A stretch of DNA of 64,000 nucleotides from Sphingomonas leidyi (GCF_011761945.1 NZ_JAASQV010000007.1:62001-126000), one strand, 5' to 3'. Shown: positions 16,507 to 25,412, counted from the stretch's first letter. Translations and numbers: made by a program. Notes: generated from the letters alone by a model not told the origin.

Positions 16507-17940
16507 ATGATCGACCGGCGTGCGCTACTTTCGCAGTCTTCGCTGCTGCTCGCGGCCTCGGCGCTGCCCGGCACCGCCGCGGCCCAGGCGCACAAGGGCA
16601 CGGCCATCCGCGCGCTGCCGCCCTTCTACGCCGACATCGAGCACCGTACCTTCCGCTGGTTCTGGGAGACGGCGCGGCGCGACAACGGCCTGGTCCCCGA
16701 TCGCTATCCCGCACCCAGCTTCTGCTCGGTCGCCGCGGTCGGCTTCGCGCTCACTGCCTATCCGATCGGCGTCGAGCGCGGCTGGATCACCCGGGCCGAG
16801 GCGCGCGACCTCACCCTCACCACGCTGCGCTTCTTCTGGGAAGCGCCCCAGGGCCCCGAGCCGACCGGCAGGATCGGGCACAAGGGCTTCTACTACCACT
16901 TCATCGACATGATCACCGGCGAGCGTTTCAGCAGGACCGAGCTCTCCAGCGTCGATACCACCCTGCTGCTGATGGGGGTGCTGTTCGCCGGCCAATATTA
17001 CGACCGGGCGGACGCGAAGGAGCGCGAGATCCGCGACCTCGCGCAGAAACTCTATGCCCGCGCCGACTGGAATTTCTTCCGCACCGACGGCCGCAAGGCC
17101 GTGTCGATGGGCTGGCACCCGGAGCGCGGCCTGATCCCGGCCAGCTGGACCGGCTATAACGAGGGGATGTTCGTCTATATCCTGGGCCTGGCCGCCCCGG
17201 AACATCCGCTGCCGGCGGACAGCTGGGAGGTGTGGACCGCCCCCTATCCGCACTGCTGGCGGGGCGAGGGGCCGACTCGCCACATCGCCTTCGCGCCGCT
17301 GCTCGGCCACCAGTACAGCCATATCTGGATCGACTTCCGCGGCATCCGCGACAAGGTGATGCGCGAGGCCGGCATGGACTATTTCGAGAATTCGCGCCGC
17401 TCCACCTATGCCAACCGCGCCTATTGCATCGCCAATCCCCGGGGCTGGGACGGCTGGTCCAAGGACATATGGGGCCTCTCCGCCTGTGACGGCCCGGGCG
17501 ATTTCAAGCTGCCGTTCAAGGGCGGGACCGCCGAGTTCTTCGGCTATTCCGCGCGCGGCCCGCTCGGCCAGCCCGACGGGCGCGACGACGGCACCATCGC
17601 TCCCACCGCGGCGCTCAGCTCGCTGCCCTTCGCGCCGGAGATCGTGATCCCGGCGGCCGAGGCGATGCGCCGCGAGCATGGCGACCTGCTCTACGGCAAG
17701 TACGGCTTCTACGATTCGTTCAACCCCAGCTTCCGCTGGACCGACAAGCCGCTCTCCAACGGCCGCGTCGATCCGGCCAAGGGCTGGTACGACACCGACC
17801 ATATCGGCATCGACCAGGGCTCGATTCTGCTCCAGGCGGCGAATTATCGGAACGACTTCGTCTGGAAGCGCATGCAGGGCTGCGCGCCGATCCGCAAAGG
17901 GCTGAAGCTGGCCGGGTTCACCGGGGGCTGGCTGGGCTAG
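16507..17940 (+). CDS. Glucoamylase-domain (PF10091/GH144-like) secreted enzyme
   Basis: A 477-residue exported protein with a Tat-like start (MIDRRALLSQSSLLLAAS). The mature part carries the glycoamylase (PF10091) alpha/alpha-toroid fold. It is recognised by RTFRWFWETARRDNGLVPDR, IGHKGFYYHFIDM, SSVDTTLLLMGVLFAGQYYD, and the GLSACDGPG segment. Characterised relatives in GH144 are endo-beta-1,2-glucanases, so a beta-1,2-glucan substrate is a reasonable inference, supported by a neighbouring GH3. The ATG at 16507 follows GAGG at a usual distance; a TTG at 16501 is also in frame. CCGG sites upstream suggest LacI control. A terminator follows. Confidence 0.85.
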   Translation: MIDRRALLSQSSLLLAASALPGTAAAQAHKGTAIRALPPFYADIEHRTFRWFWETARRDNGLVPDRYPAPSFCSVAAVGFALTAYPIGVERGWITRAEARDLTLTTLRFFWEAPQGPEPTGRIGHKGFYYHFIDMITGERFSRTELSSVDTTLLLMGVLFAGQYYDRADAKEREIRDLAQKLYARADWNFFRTDGRKAVSMGWHPERGLIPASWTGYNEGMFVYILGLAAPEHPLPADSWEVWTAPYPHCWRGEGPTRHIAFAPLLGHQYSHIWIDFRGIRDKVMREAGMDYFENSRRSTYANRAYCIANPRGWDGWSKDIWGLSACDGPGDFKLPFKGGTAEFFGYSARGPLGQPDGRDDGTIAPTAALSSLPFAPEIVIPAAEAMRREHGDLLYGKYGFYDSFNPSFRWTDKPLSNGRVDPAKGWYDTDHIGIDQGSILLQAANYRNDFVWKRMQGCAPIRKGLKLAGFTGGWLG

Positions 17941-17959
17941 CCCCCGGAAAACACCGGGC

Positions 17960-17990
17960 GAAAGGCCGGGCTAGCGCGCGGCCTTTCTTC
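17960..17990 (+). terminator. Intrinsic terminator after GH144-like gene
   Basis: GAAAGGCC (17960-17967) pairs with GGCCTTTC (17980-17987) across a 12-base GC-rich loop and is followed by TTC. It lies 20 bases after the stop codon and just before the convergent tailspike-like gene, for which the A-rich left arm could serve in the opposite direction. Confidence 0.6.
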
Positions 17991-17995
17991 TATCC

Positions 17996-19291
17996 TCAAC
18001 TGGCGTTGTAATAGGGGATCTTCACCGCCGTCGCGCCGACATAGGCCGTCAGATAGCCCAGCGGCCTGGCGGGAAGGGCATCGGCTCCTCCCGCCGCCCC
18101 CACGGCGGAACCCGTGCCGTTTCCGAACGCGACCTTCCCGCTACCGGGGCTGGTAGCGGCGGCCGAGAGGATCAGCGTGCCGACATTGTCGATGGCCTCG
18201 CCGTTCATGTCGAGCGCGCTCACCGCCGGCGTCATCGCGAAATCCCTGGCGCCAAAGGCGGAAAGATATCCGGTAAACCGATTCCGGACGGTGTTGTAGA
18301 TCTGGCCGCCTGGCGTATCCGCATTCACGGTGTTGGAGGAAACGAAGAACTGACCGGCGCCAGCGTTCAGGATGGCCCCCGGCAACTGCCCGTAGAACTG
18401 GACGAAGTTATTGCCGATCGTATCGGAGAAATCGTTCCAGTTGACCGGCGCCATCCCCACGATGCCGTTCGCAACGGCGCCGTTGAATGCGATCGCGCGC
18501 GGGCCGGTGGCGCCGCGCCTCTCGACTCGTCCGCCATAGAAATAGTTCTGGGTGCAATTCGCGTCGAACTGGATGGGTGCCGCGCTGAACGCCGCTTCGA
18601 AGCTGATGCCGTACCAGCACGTCCCCGAAACCGGACCGCTGAAGACGACCGCAGCTTCGGGCGTCCCGCTGAAATCGACCATGCGCGGCATGAAGAAGCG
18701 CGTATCGTTGGCATCATCCAGATCCCAGCCGCGATCGCAGCGCTCGACTTCCGGAGAATAGAATGTGTTCCAGTAACACACGGAGCGAAGCTGCCATGCC
18801 GTACCGAACTTGGCAGTGCCGCCCGCCGTACCGACGAGGCAATTGATCCACTGGCAATATTGCCAATAGGCGCATTCCCACGCGACCGCACAGTCTCGCA
18901 TGGCGCGCAGGTTGACCATCTCGAAGGTGCATCGCGCCACCTCATTGCCCGACGCGGAATGGGCGGAGACGGCCGGGCCTGCATGATCGATCAGGAAGGT
19001 GGCGTTGCGCAGCTTCAATGGCGTCAGCGTCGGAAGGTAGATCGTCCCCGTGAGCCGAAACCTGCCACCGTTGCCGTCCAGCACCTGGCCGGTCGCCGCC
19101 GCCCGCGCGATCGCATCCACCACTGCCGACGTATCGTCGGCCACGCCGTCGCCAACCGCGAAGCTTTCGAGCGACAGCACGCGGCGAAGTGCCGTCTCGA
19201 CCGTCTCGGCGTTCGCGCCCCCGCCCTGCTCGAAGCCGACAAGCGAAGCACCATTCGGCGCCGCGAGCTGCGCTTCCGTCACATAAGCCAT
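17996..19291 (-). CDS. Phage-tailspike-like / pectate-lyase-3-type beta-helix protein
   Basis: A 431-residue protein without a signal peptide. Near residue 60 is GDGVADDTSAVVDAIARA, the entry motif of pectate_lyase_3/tailspike right-handed beta-helices. A long region of short strands rich in N, G, F and aromatic residues follows. The C-terminus (GYLTAYVGATAVKIPYYNAS) resembles the small end domain of phage tail fibres. AGGA before the ATG at 19291 supports the start. No other phage genes are nearby. It lies 81 bases after the GH43-type gene on the same strand, so it may be read through from that operon. The function could be glycan binding or cleavage, but no catalytic residues can be assigned. 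Confidence 0.7.
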   Translation of the reverse strand: MAYVTEAQLAAPNGASLVGFEQGGGANAETVETALRRVLSLESFAVGDGVADDTSAVVDAIARAAATGQVLDGNGGRFRLTGTIYLPTLTPLKLRNATFLIDHAGPAVSAHSASGNEVARCTFEMVNLRAMRDCAVAWECAYWQYCQWINCLVGTAGGTAKFGTAWQLRSVCYWNTFYSPEVERCDRGWDLDDANDTRFFMPRMVDFSGTPEAAVVFSGPVSGTCWYGISFEAAFSAAPIQFDANCTQNYFYGGRVERRGATGPRAIAFNGAVANGIVGMAPVNWNDFSDTIGNNFVQFYGQLPGAILNAGAGQFFVSSNTVNADTPGGQIYNTVRNRFTGYLSAFGARDFAMTPAVSALDMNGEAIDNVGTLILSAAATSPGSGKVAFGNGTGSAVGAAGGADALPARPLGYLTAYVGATAVKIPYYNAS

Positions 19292-19372
19292 GATTGATTC
19301 CTCACACAAGTTCACACGGAACATATAGGGAACAATCAAAGATCCTACATTGCAAGCCGGGGGCGCGTTGCG

Positions 19373-21181
19373 TCAGTTGATCCGCACCGGCCGCGTGCGC
19401 CGCGAGACTCCGTTCTCGTCGAACGCCTCGACCGCGACCCAATAGTCGACGCCCGTGTTGAGCGCCCGCAGTTCCAGCGCCGGCCCCTGATCGGCCCAGC
19501 GCTGATAGGCGAGCGTCAGCCGGTCCGGCCGCACGCCCCACAGGACGTTGTAGCCCACCGCGCCCTTCACCGGCTTCCACGCCACATGGGCATTGCGCGC
19601 GTCGCCATCGCGCTTCGCCGCAACACCACCCGGCATCGCCGGCGCCTTGCCGCCCGCGCTGCCGAACACGCGCAGGTCGCTGATCGCCAGGTTCGAACCG
19701 CCGACATGCTCGTGCACGTACCGCACGTATCGCGCCTCCACCGGGACCGGCAGCTGGAAATAGGCATTGGGCCGGTCGCGGCGCGGCGGCTCGGTCCGGG
19801 CCAGCGGGCGCCAGCGCTTTCCGTCCAGCGAGGATTGCAGCGCGAACTCGGTATAGATGTCCGGCGCATCGCCGAAGCGGCCGGACTTGTAGTCGGCGAA
19901 ATTCACCTGCACCGCGCGCAGCGTCTTCGCCGCGCCGAGATCGACGGTGAGCGTCTCGCCAGGCCTGTTCGCGCCCGCCACCCAGAAGGTCCGCGGATTC
20001 TCGTCGGTCACCCGATCCGCCGCGAACTCGCCCATCGTCGACGACGCCACCGCCGCCTTCCGGTACGACAGCAGCATCCATCCGGTGAACAGGCTCTCCG
20101 GATCCTCGACCTTCGTCGTCGGCGCATAATGGGGAAAGTCGCCGAACCGGGTCGAGACCGACATCTGCCCGTCCGCCCAGAATTTCGCCGGCCACATGCC
20201 GATGCGCCGCTCGAAGGTCCAGTTGTATCCGATCCACGGCGTGCCCGTGTTCCACCAGTTGCCGCTCACGTCCTGGAAGGTCGAGCCGTGCCCCGCTCCC
20301 TGCACGAAGCCGCCGGGCTTGTAGGCGACCGGGTTCCACGGCGCATATTCGAACGGCCCCAGCGGCTTGTCCGAGACATAGGTGCCGTTGGCATAGGCGT
20401 TGTACTCGGTCCCTGGCGCGCCGTACTGGAGATAGTAGCGGCCGCCTGCCTTCGTCATCCAGGCACCCTCCATGAAGGGCTTGATCGGCGTGCCGTCGGG
20501 CAGGGTGCCGCTATGGTCCTGGCCAAAGCGCTCCCAGCCATGCCGTTCGGGCTGCAGCGCGAGCATCGGCCTGGGCTTGCCCTTGTAGACCAGCTTGCCG
20601 TCCTCGAACGCGATCTCGATTCCGTAGAGCGGAAAGACGTTGGACGAGCCCCAATACATATACCATTTGCCGTCCTCGTCCTTGAACAGCGCCGGATCCC
20701 AGGGGCCGGGCGGCACCTTGTCCTCGCCGGGCGCGGGGACGTGCCCCTCCCCCACCGAGTCCACCAGGTCGGGCATTCGCCGCACGAAGAAGTCGAGCTT
20801 GCCGCCGTCCGGATCGCTGGTCGACAGGATCGATTCCGCCCGCGTCATCGAGGGCTGGATCAGGATGCGCGTGCCGTCGCTCCACACCGCGGGGGCGACG
20901 ATCGAGTTGAACGGCCAGCGGCTGGGCGTGACGAAGGTCCAGTGGACCAGGTCGCTCGACGACCAATAGCCGTCGGCCAGCGTCTGGAAGAGATAATATC
21001 TGCCCTTGTGGGTGACGATCGCCGGGTCCGCGCCGGTGCGGTACGAGATGCCCTGGTTCACCTGCTCGAAATTGTAGCGATAGTCGATGTCGATCGGATT
21101 GGCATAGGTCCGGCGCGCCTCCTGCGCCTGGACGGCACCGGCCACGAGCAGCGCGGCGCCGAGCGGAAACAGGATACGCAT
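19373..21181 (-). CDS. GH43-type protein with discoidin (F5/8C) and FN3 domains
   Basis: A 602-residue secreted protein with signal peptide MRILFPLGAALLVAGAVQAQ. Residues 40-350 form a five-bladed-propeller glycosidase of GH43 type: DPAIVTHKGRYYLF, APAVWSDGTRI, DPALFKDEDGKWYMYWG and EGAWMTKAGGRYYLQY are in the expected order. Residues 370-500 look like a discoidin/CBM32-type carbohydrate-binding module (VTDENPRTFWVAG, AVQVNFADYKSG). The C-terminal 90 residues are FN3-like. GH43 enzymes act on arabinosides, xylosides or galactosides; the substrate here is not readable. It is downstream of the TonB receptor with a terminator-like hairpin between. Confidence 0.87.
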   Translation of the reverse strand: MRILFPLGAALLVAGAVQAQEARRTYANPIDIDYRYNFEQVNQGISYRTGADPAIVTHKGRYYLFQTLADGYWSSSDLVHWTFVTPSRWPFNSIVAPAVWSDGTRILIQPSMTRAESILSTSDPDGGKLDFFVRRMPDLVDSVGEGHVPAPGEDKVPPGPWDPALFKDEDGKWYMYWGSSNVFPLYGIEIAFEDGKLVYKGKPRPMLALQPERHGWERFGQDHSGTLPDGTPIKPFMEGAWMTKAGGRYYLQYGAPGTEYNAYANGTYVSDKPLGPFEYAPWNPVAYKPGGFVQGAGHGSTFQDVSGNWWNTGTPWIGYNWTFERRIGMWPAKFWADGQMSVSTRFGDFPHYAPTTKVEDPESLFTGWMLLSYRKAAVASSTMGEFAADRVTDENPRTFWVAGANRPGETLTVDLGAAKTLRAVQVNFADYKSGRFGDAPDIYTEFALQSSLDGKRWRPLARTEPPRRDRPNAYFQLPVPVEARYVRYVHEHVGGSNLAISDLRVFGSAGGKAPAMPGGVAAKRDGDARNAHVAWKPVKGAVGYNVLWGVRPDRLTLAYQRWADQGPALELRALNTGVDYWVAVEAFDENGVSRRTRPVRIN

Positions 21182-21197
21182 CGTTCTTCCCCGCATG

Positions 21198-21233
21198 AAA
21201 AGGGGGAGGAGAGCCGCATGGCTCGCCTCCCCC
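21198..21233 (-). terminator. Intrinsic terminator between TonB receptor and GH43-type gene
   Basis: On the minus strand GGGGGAGG (21233-21226), then AGCC, pairs with GGCT, then CCTCCCCC (21209-21202), and TTTT follows immediately. It sits in the 77-base gap after the receptor stop and ends six bases before the GH43 ribosome binding site. It would reduce read-through, giving more receptor than enzyme. Confidence 0.75.
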
Positions 21234-21258
21234 GAAAGTGATTGCGCCAGGGGCCGGC

Positions 21259-24228
21259 CTAGAAGCGGTAGCCCAGGCGGAACTGGATGCGCCGCGGCAG
21301 CGTCAGCGTGTTGGCGGCGTGGGCGGCGTCTGCCGGCAGCAGCAGGTCGGGCGGATTCGACGCCGGGTTCATATAGGTGTCGAAGTCCTTGAAGTTCTTG
21401 TTGTTGAACAGGTTCAGGATATCGACCGCCGCCTCGACATTGCCGCGGGCGATCTTGATGTCCTTCGCCAGCGAGACGTTGACCTCGCAAAAGGCGAACA
21501 GGCCCTTGATGCAGTTCTTCTCCGGATAGGCGGCGGTCAGCAGCGCCGCGCCGCTGTCCGAGCCGCGGCTGCCGTCGGTGACCTGATAGGCCGCGCCGCT
21601 GCTCAGCGTGGCGAGCGTCGAGAAGCGGAAGCCGAACGGCAGGTCGGCCATGCCCGAGATCACCACCCGGTGGCGCTCGTCGCCGGCCTTGGGCCGCCAG
21701 CCATAGCCGTCCGGCGTCAGGCCATCGAGGCTGAACAGGTCGCCGCCATTCTGCTCCGCCTTGGAGAGCGTGTAGGCGATGTTCAGGCCCCAGCCCGAGG
21801 ACTTGGTGTAGTTCTTGTCGAGCGTGAAATAGAGCGCCTTGTAGCGCGTATCGAGCCCGTCATAGCCGATCAGGACGTTGGCATAGCCGAACGGCACCAC
21901 CGGCGCGGTGTTGCAGCAATTGCCCAGGCCGTTGTTCTGCCGGGTGGCGAACAGGTTGGTATAGCCGTTGCGGCCGCGCTGATAGGCGCCGGTGACCGAG
22001 GCCTCGAACACACCGAAGCGCTGGCGCACGCCCAGGCTGAACTGGTCGTTCACCGGGGGCTTGGCGTCATTCTTCACCGCGAACAGCTCCGGCAGGCCGC
22101 TGGTCGAGCTTGCCGCCAGCGCGAGCAGGCCTGCGCGGGTGGCATAGGCCGGATTCCATGCCACGGTGGGCAGGCCCGAGCGCGGCTGGCCGTTGCGCGA
22201 GAAGCGGAACACGCCGACCGGGTTGATCGTGCGCGACAGCTCGTCGACCGTGTTGTTGAAGTTGTTGCGGTCGTAATAGCGGCCCGCGCCGCCGAAGATC
22301 ACCGTCGAGCGATCGCCCTTGATGTCCCACGAGAAGCCGATACGCGGCGCGAACGCCCCGGCGAACGGCTTACGGTTGCTGCCGTCGGTGATGTAGTTTT
22401 CGGGATTGAAATAGAACGTCTTCGGCAGTGCGCGCAGCGCCGCCGCCGCGGCAGCGGGCGTGCGATAATGGTTGTTGAAGCCGTTGGTCTCGTAATCCCA
22501 GCGCACGCCCAGATTCAGCTGCAGCCGCTCGGTGATGTTCCAGTCGTCCTGCAGGTAGAGGCCGATCTGGGTGTTCGATGCCTTGATCTTGCCGCTGCCC
22601 AGGCCCAGCCGCGCTTCGGCCGGGAAGGAGAAGTCGGTGTCGTCGCTCGGATCGTTCGGCGTGCCCGCCGCATCGATGCGATAGGTGTAGCGCGGCTGGA
22701 CATAGGCATTGTTGTCGAACTGGATGTCGGTCACTTCGACGCGCGCGCCGAACTTGATCGCATGGCCGTCAAAGCCGGTGAAGGTGAAGTCGTCGCGCAG
22801 CGTGTAGTTCTGCTGGGTCTCGTTGCGCGTCGAATCCTTGCCGCCGAACACGATCACGCCCGCATATTCGTAGGACGGCAGCTCGGGGTGCAGCGAAGTC
22901 GGGTTGAAGTTGTAGTTCAGGTAGCTCGCGTTGAACTCGTTGGTGAATTCGCCGCCGTTGTAGGTCCACTTGAACAGATAGGTATCGATCTTGTTCTTCT
23001 TGTTCTCGGCATTCTCATAGGAGATGATGCCGCCGAAATTCTGGATGTCGGTTTCCTGGCGGCGGCTGAACGACAGGTCGAAGGTCTGGCGATCGTCCGG
23101 CGTGAGCGTCAGCTTGCCGAAGTAGAAATCGCCGCGGAACGGGCTGACGAACGCGCCTTCGAAGTCGCTCAGCTTGCGGCCCGAATATTGCTCGAACTGC
23201 TGGATCGCCCCCGGCGAACCGGTGCTCTTCACGTTGAACGCGCGGTTCTGGTCATTGCCTTCATAGGCGCCGAAGAAGAACAGCCGGTCCTTGATGATCG
23301 GGCCGCCGAGCGACACGCCATATTGCTTGCGCTCGAACGCCGGCTCGGGCCGGTTGTAGCGCTTGTCGAGATACGCCTTCTCGCTCAGCCCCTTGTCGGT
23401 GTACTGGCCGAAGATCTCGCCGTGGAACTCGTTGGTACCCGACTTGGTGACCGCGGTGACGATCGCCGCGCCGGCCTGCTCATATTCGGCCTTGTAGTTC
23501 TGGGTGAGGACGCGGAACTCCTGCACGGCCAACTGGCCGAACGGATTGCCGCGGCTGTTCTGCTGGCCGGCGATGCCGCCCTCGCGCACCTGGTTCTTCA
23601 GGCTGATGCCGTCGATGAACACATTGACCTGGCTGGCGGTCGAGGCGCCCGAGGTGAAGCCCTTGCTGGTCTCGCTATCATTATACTTCACGCCCGGCGC
23701 GAGCGCGACGAAGGACAGGAAGTTGCGATCGGTCTGCGGCAGGCGCTGGATCTGCGTCACGCTGACATTGGTCGCGACTTCGCTGGTCCGCGTCTCGGTG
23801 AGGCGGCTGCCGGTGACGACGATCCGGCCCTCGGGCACGCTCGCCGTGCCGCCGATCGTCAAATCGAGGCTGGCCGACTGGCCAACGGCGACCACCACCC
23901 GCTGAGTCGTGCTCTCGCTGCCCGCCGTGGCGGTCACTTCATATTCGCCCGGGCGCAGGCCGGTGAGCGTATAGCCGCCGTTCGCATCGCCGGTTGCGCG
24001 CCAGGTCTGGTTGGTGGCGGTGCTGCGCGCAGCCACCTGCGCGCCGGCCGCGCCATTGCCGTCGGCGCCGATCACCTGGCCGCGCACGCTGGCGGTGCTC
24101 ACCTGCGCCGACGCCATGCCCGGCAGCAGCACCGCGCCGCTCGCGAACAAGGTTGCCGCCGCCATCGCCGTCGCCGAGATGCCACGCGTCAGGACGCGAC
24201 GATTCTTCCTCGAAATTCCCACTGTCAT
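21259..24228 (-). CDS. TonB-dependent outer-membrane receptor with carboxypeptidase-regulatory domain
   Basis: A 989-residue outer-membrane transporter. The signal peptide ends near GMASAQ. It is followed by a carboxypeptidase-regulatory-like beta-sandwich (SVRGQVIGADGNGAAGAQV to GYTLTGLRPGEYEVTAT) and a plug domain (RIVVTGSRL, PQTDRNFLSFVALAPGV). The large beta-barrel ends in the aromatic strand IQFRLGYRF. Such receptors import oligosaccharides in sphingomonads. The ATG at 24228 follows GGGGAGGA very closely; a GTG two codons later (24222) is better spaced and could be the true start. Two CCGG-centred operators lie upstream. Confidence 0.93.
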   Translation of the reverse strand: MTVGISRKNRRVLTRGISATAMAAATLFASGAVLLPGMASAQVSTASVRGQVIGADGNGAAGAQVAARSTATNQTWRATGDANGGYTLTGLRPGEYEVTATAGSESTTQRVVVAVGQSASLDLTIGGTASVPEGRIVVTGSRLTETRTSEVATNVSVTQIQRLPQTDRNFLSFVALAPGVKYNDSETSKGFTSGASTASQVNVFIDGISLKNQVREGGIAGQQNSRGNPFGQLAVQEFRVLTQNYKAEYEQAGAAIVTAVTKSGTNEFHGEIFGQYTDKGLSEKAYLDKRYNRPEPAFERKQYGVSLGGPIIKDRLFFFGAYEGNDQNRAFNVKSTGSPGAIQQFEQYSGRKLSDFEGAFVSPFRGDFYFGKLTLTPDDRQTFDLSFSRRQETDIQNFGGIISYENAENKKNKIDTYLFKWTYNGGEFTNEFNASYLNYNFNPTSLHPELPSYEYAGVIVFGGKDSTRNETQQNYTLRDDFTFTGFDGHAIKFGARVEVTDIQFDNNAYVQPRYTYRIDAAGTPNDPSDDTDFSFPAEARLGLGSGKIKASNTQIGLYLQDDWNITERLQLNLGVRWDYETNGFNNHYRTPAAAAAALRALPKTFYFNPENYITDGSNRKPFAGAFAPRIGFSWDIKGDRSTVIFGGAGRYYDRNNFNNTVDELSRTINPVGVFRFSRNGQPRSGLPTVAWNPAYATRAGLLALAASSTSGLPELFAVKNDAKPPVNDQFSLGVRQRFGVFEASVTGAYQRGRNGYTNLFATRQNNGLGNCCNTAPVVPFGYANVLIGYDGLDTRYKALYFTLDKNYTKSSGWGLNIAYTLSKAEQNGGDLFSLDGLTPDGYGWRPKAGDERHRVVISGMADLPFGFRFSTLATLSSGAAYQVTDGSRGSDSGAALLTAAYPEKNCIKGLFAFCEVNVSLAKDIKIARGNVEAAVDILNLFNNKNFKDFDTYMNPASNPPDLLLPADAAHAANTLTLPRRIQFRLGYRF

Positions 24229-24243
24229 TCCTCCCCAACCCAG

Positions 24244-24259
24244 TTGTAACCGGTTACAA
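24244..24259. promoter_or_regulatory. LacI-type operator TTGTAACCGGTTACAA
   Basis: A perfect 16-bp palindrome 16 bases upstream of the TonB-receptor start, so repressor bound here would block transcription. It contains the same GTAACCGGTTAC core as the site between the GH3 and lacI-like genes. Confidence 0.82.
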
Positions 24260-24304
24260 ACGGTGGCGCGCGTTGTTCTGATTATGGTTGCCGCCAGAAA
24301 CTCC

Positions 24305-24322
24305 CATGAAACCGGTTTCATG
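24305..24322. promoter_or_regulatory. Second LacI-type operator CATGAAACCGGTTTCATG
   Basis: A perfect 18-bp palindrome with the same CCGG centre but GAAA/TTTC arms in place of GTAA/TTAC. It is 62 bp (centre to centre) from the first operator, on the upstream side of the receptor promoter. It could bind the same repressor more weakly or a second LacI protein encoded elsewhere. Confidence 0.7.
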
Positions 24323-24478
24323 AAACTGTCAATCCCGTGGATGCGTCAGCGTTGTCGGCGTTGAATTTTGCTGCACTGCGATGTGTCGTCGATGCAACAC
24401 CTCGGCCCGCGCCGACCATCCGCTGGCACCGGGCCGCCCCTCTTGCGGCACGTGCAGGGGACTCCCCATATCCGCGCC

Positions 24479-25030
24479 ATGAGCGAAACAAATGCGTGGC
24501 ACGGCACGACGATTCTCTCCGTGCGCAAATCCGGCAAGGTGGTGATCGCGGGGGACGGCCAGGTGTCGGCCGGCAATACCGTGATGAAGCCCAATGCCCG
24601 CAAGGTGCGGCCCCTGGGCGACGGCAAGGTGATCGCGGGCTTCGCGGGCGCCACCGCCGATGCGTTCACCCTGTTCGAACGGCTCGAGGCCAAGCTGGAG
24701 CGCCATAACGGCCAGTTGCTCCGCGCCGCGGTCGAGCTCGCCAAGGACTGGCGGACCGACAAGTATCTCCGCAACCTCGAGGCGATGCTGATCGTCGCCG
24801 ACAAGGAAGTGACGCTGGTCGTCACCGGAAACGGCGACGTGCTCGAGCCCGAGGGCGGGGTGGCGGCGATCGGCTCGGGCGGCAATTTCGCCCTGGCCGC
24901 CGCGCGCGCGCTGGTCGATTACGAAAGCGACCCCGAAAAGATCGCGCGGGCTGCCATGAAGATCGCGGGCGAGCTGTGCGTCTACACCAATGATCGGCTG
25001 ACCGTGGAAATGCTCGACAGTGATGCCTGA
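24479..25030 (+). CDS. hslV: ATP-dependent protease subunit HslV
   Basis: A 183-residue proteasome-like peptidase that forms a double hexameric ring and degrades proteins fed to it by HslU. The catalytic threonine follows a nine-residue propeptide: HG then TTILSVRK, so T10 becomes the N-terminus after processing. VIAGDGQVS, GFAGATADAFTL and AIGSGGNFALAAARAL are conserved. The gene lies upstream of hslU but is separated from it by two other genes. Its last codons overlap the next start. Confidence 0.96.
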   Translation: MSETNAWHGTTILSVRKSGKVVIAGDGQVSAGNTVMKPNARKVRPLGDGKVIAGFAGATADAFTLFERLEAKLERHNGQLLRAAVELAKDWRTDKYLRNLEAMLIVADKEVTLVVTGNGDVLEPEGGVAAIGSGGNFALAAARALVDYESDPEKIARAAMKIAGELCVYTNDRLTVEMLDSDA

Positions 25031-25412
25031 CGCCGGGGGCGACCGGGCAAGGTTCCGCTTCGACTATGATCCCCGCCGCAACCGCATCCTGGTCCATATC
25101 CGCGATTTCTGGACGATGGAGACGGTGCGCGCCTTCGCGGCGGCGGCGGGCGCGAAGGCGCAGGAAGTGCGCGCGATCCGCGACGATTACGACGTGCTGA
25201 TCGATTCGCGCGACTTCCCGGTCCAGGCGAACGACGTCGCCGACCTCCTCCCCAGCATCGCCGAGGCCGGCCTGACCCTCACCTCGGGCCGCGCCGCCTC
25301 GGTCGTGGGCAGCCATCTGAACAAGCTCCAGGCCGAGCGCACCCAGACGCATCCCCGGATGCGGATATTCATGACCGTGGAAGAGGCCGAGGCCTGGCTG
25401 AGCGGGGAATGA
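25023..25412 (+). CDS. Unknown cytoplasmic protein, STAS-like fold possible
   Basis: A 129-residue protein whose ATG at 25023 overlaps the end of hslV, so the two are translationally coupled. Alternating beta-strands and helices are visible (NRILVHIRDFWTMETVRAF, YDVLIDSRDFPVQ, MRIFMTVEEAEAWL), a pattern resembling STAS or SpoIIAA-like domains. The resemblance is by eye only, and no phosphorylatable motif is clear. Placement in the hslV-hslU interval suggests stress co-expression. Confidence 0.65.
   Translation: MPDAGGDRARFRFDYDPRRNRILVHIRDFWTMETVRAFAAAAGAKAQEVRAIRDDYDVLIDSRDFPVQANDVADLLPSIAEAGLTLTSGRAASVVGSHLNKLQAERTQTHPRMRIFMTVEEAEAWLSGE

Noticed and set aside
17996..19291. Prophage
   Set aside because: Only one tailspike-like gene is present; no capsid, terminase, integrase or other tail genes flank it.
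21238..24249. Very long open frame (about 1000 codons) opposite the TonB receptor
   Set aside because: It is rich in R, H, D and A with no domain, and arises because GC-rich third positions of the receptor leave the antisense frame free of stops.
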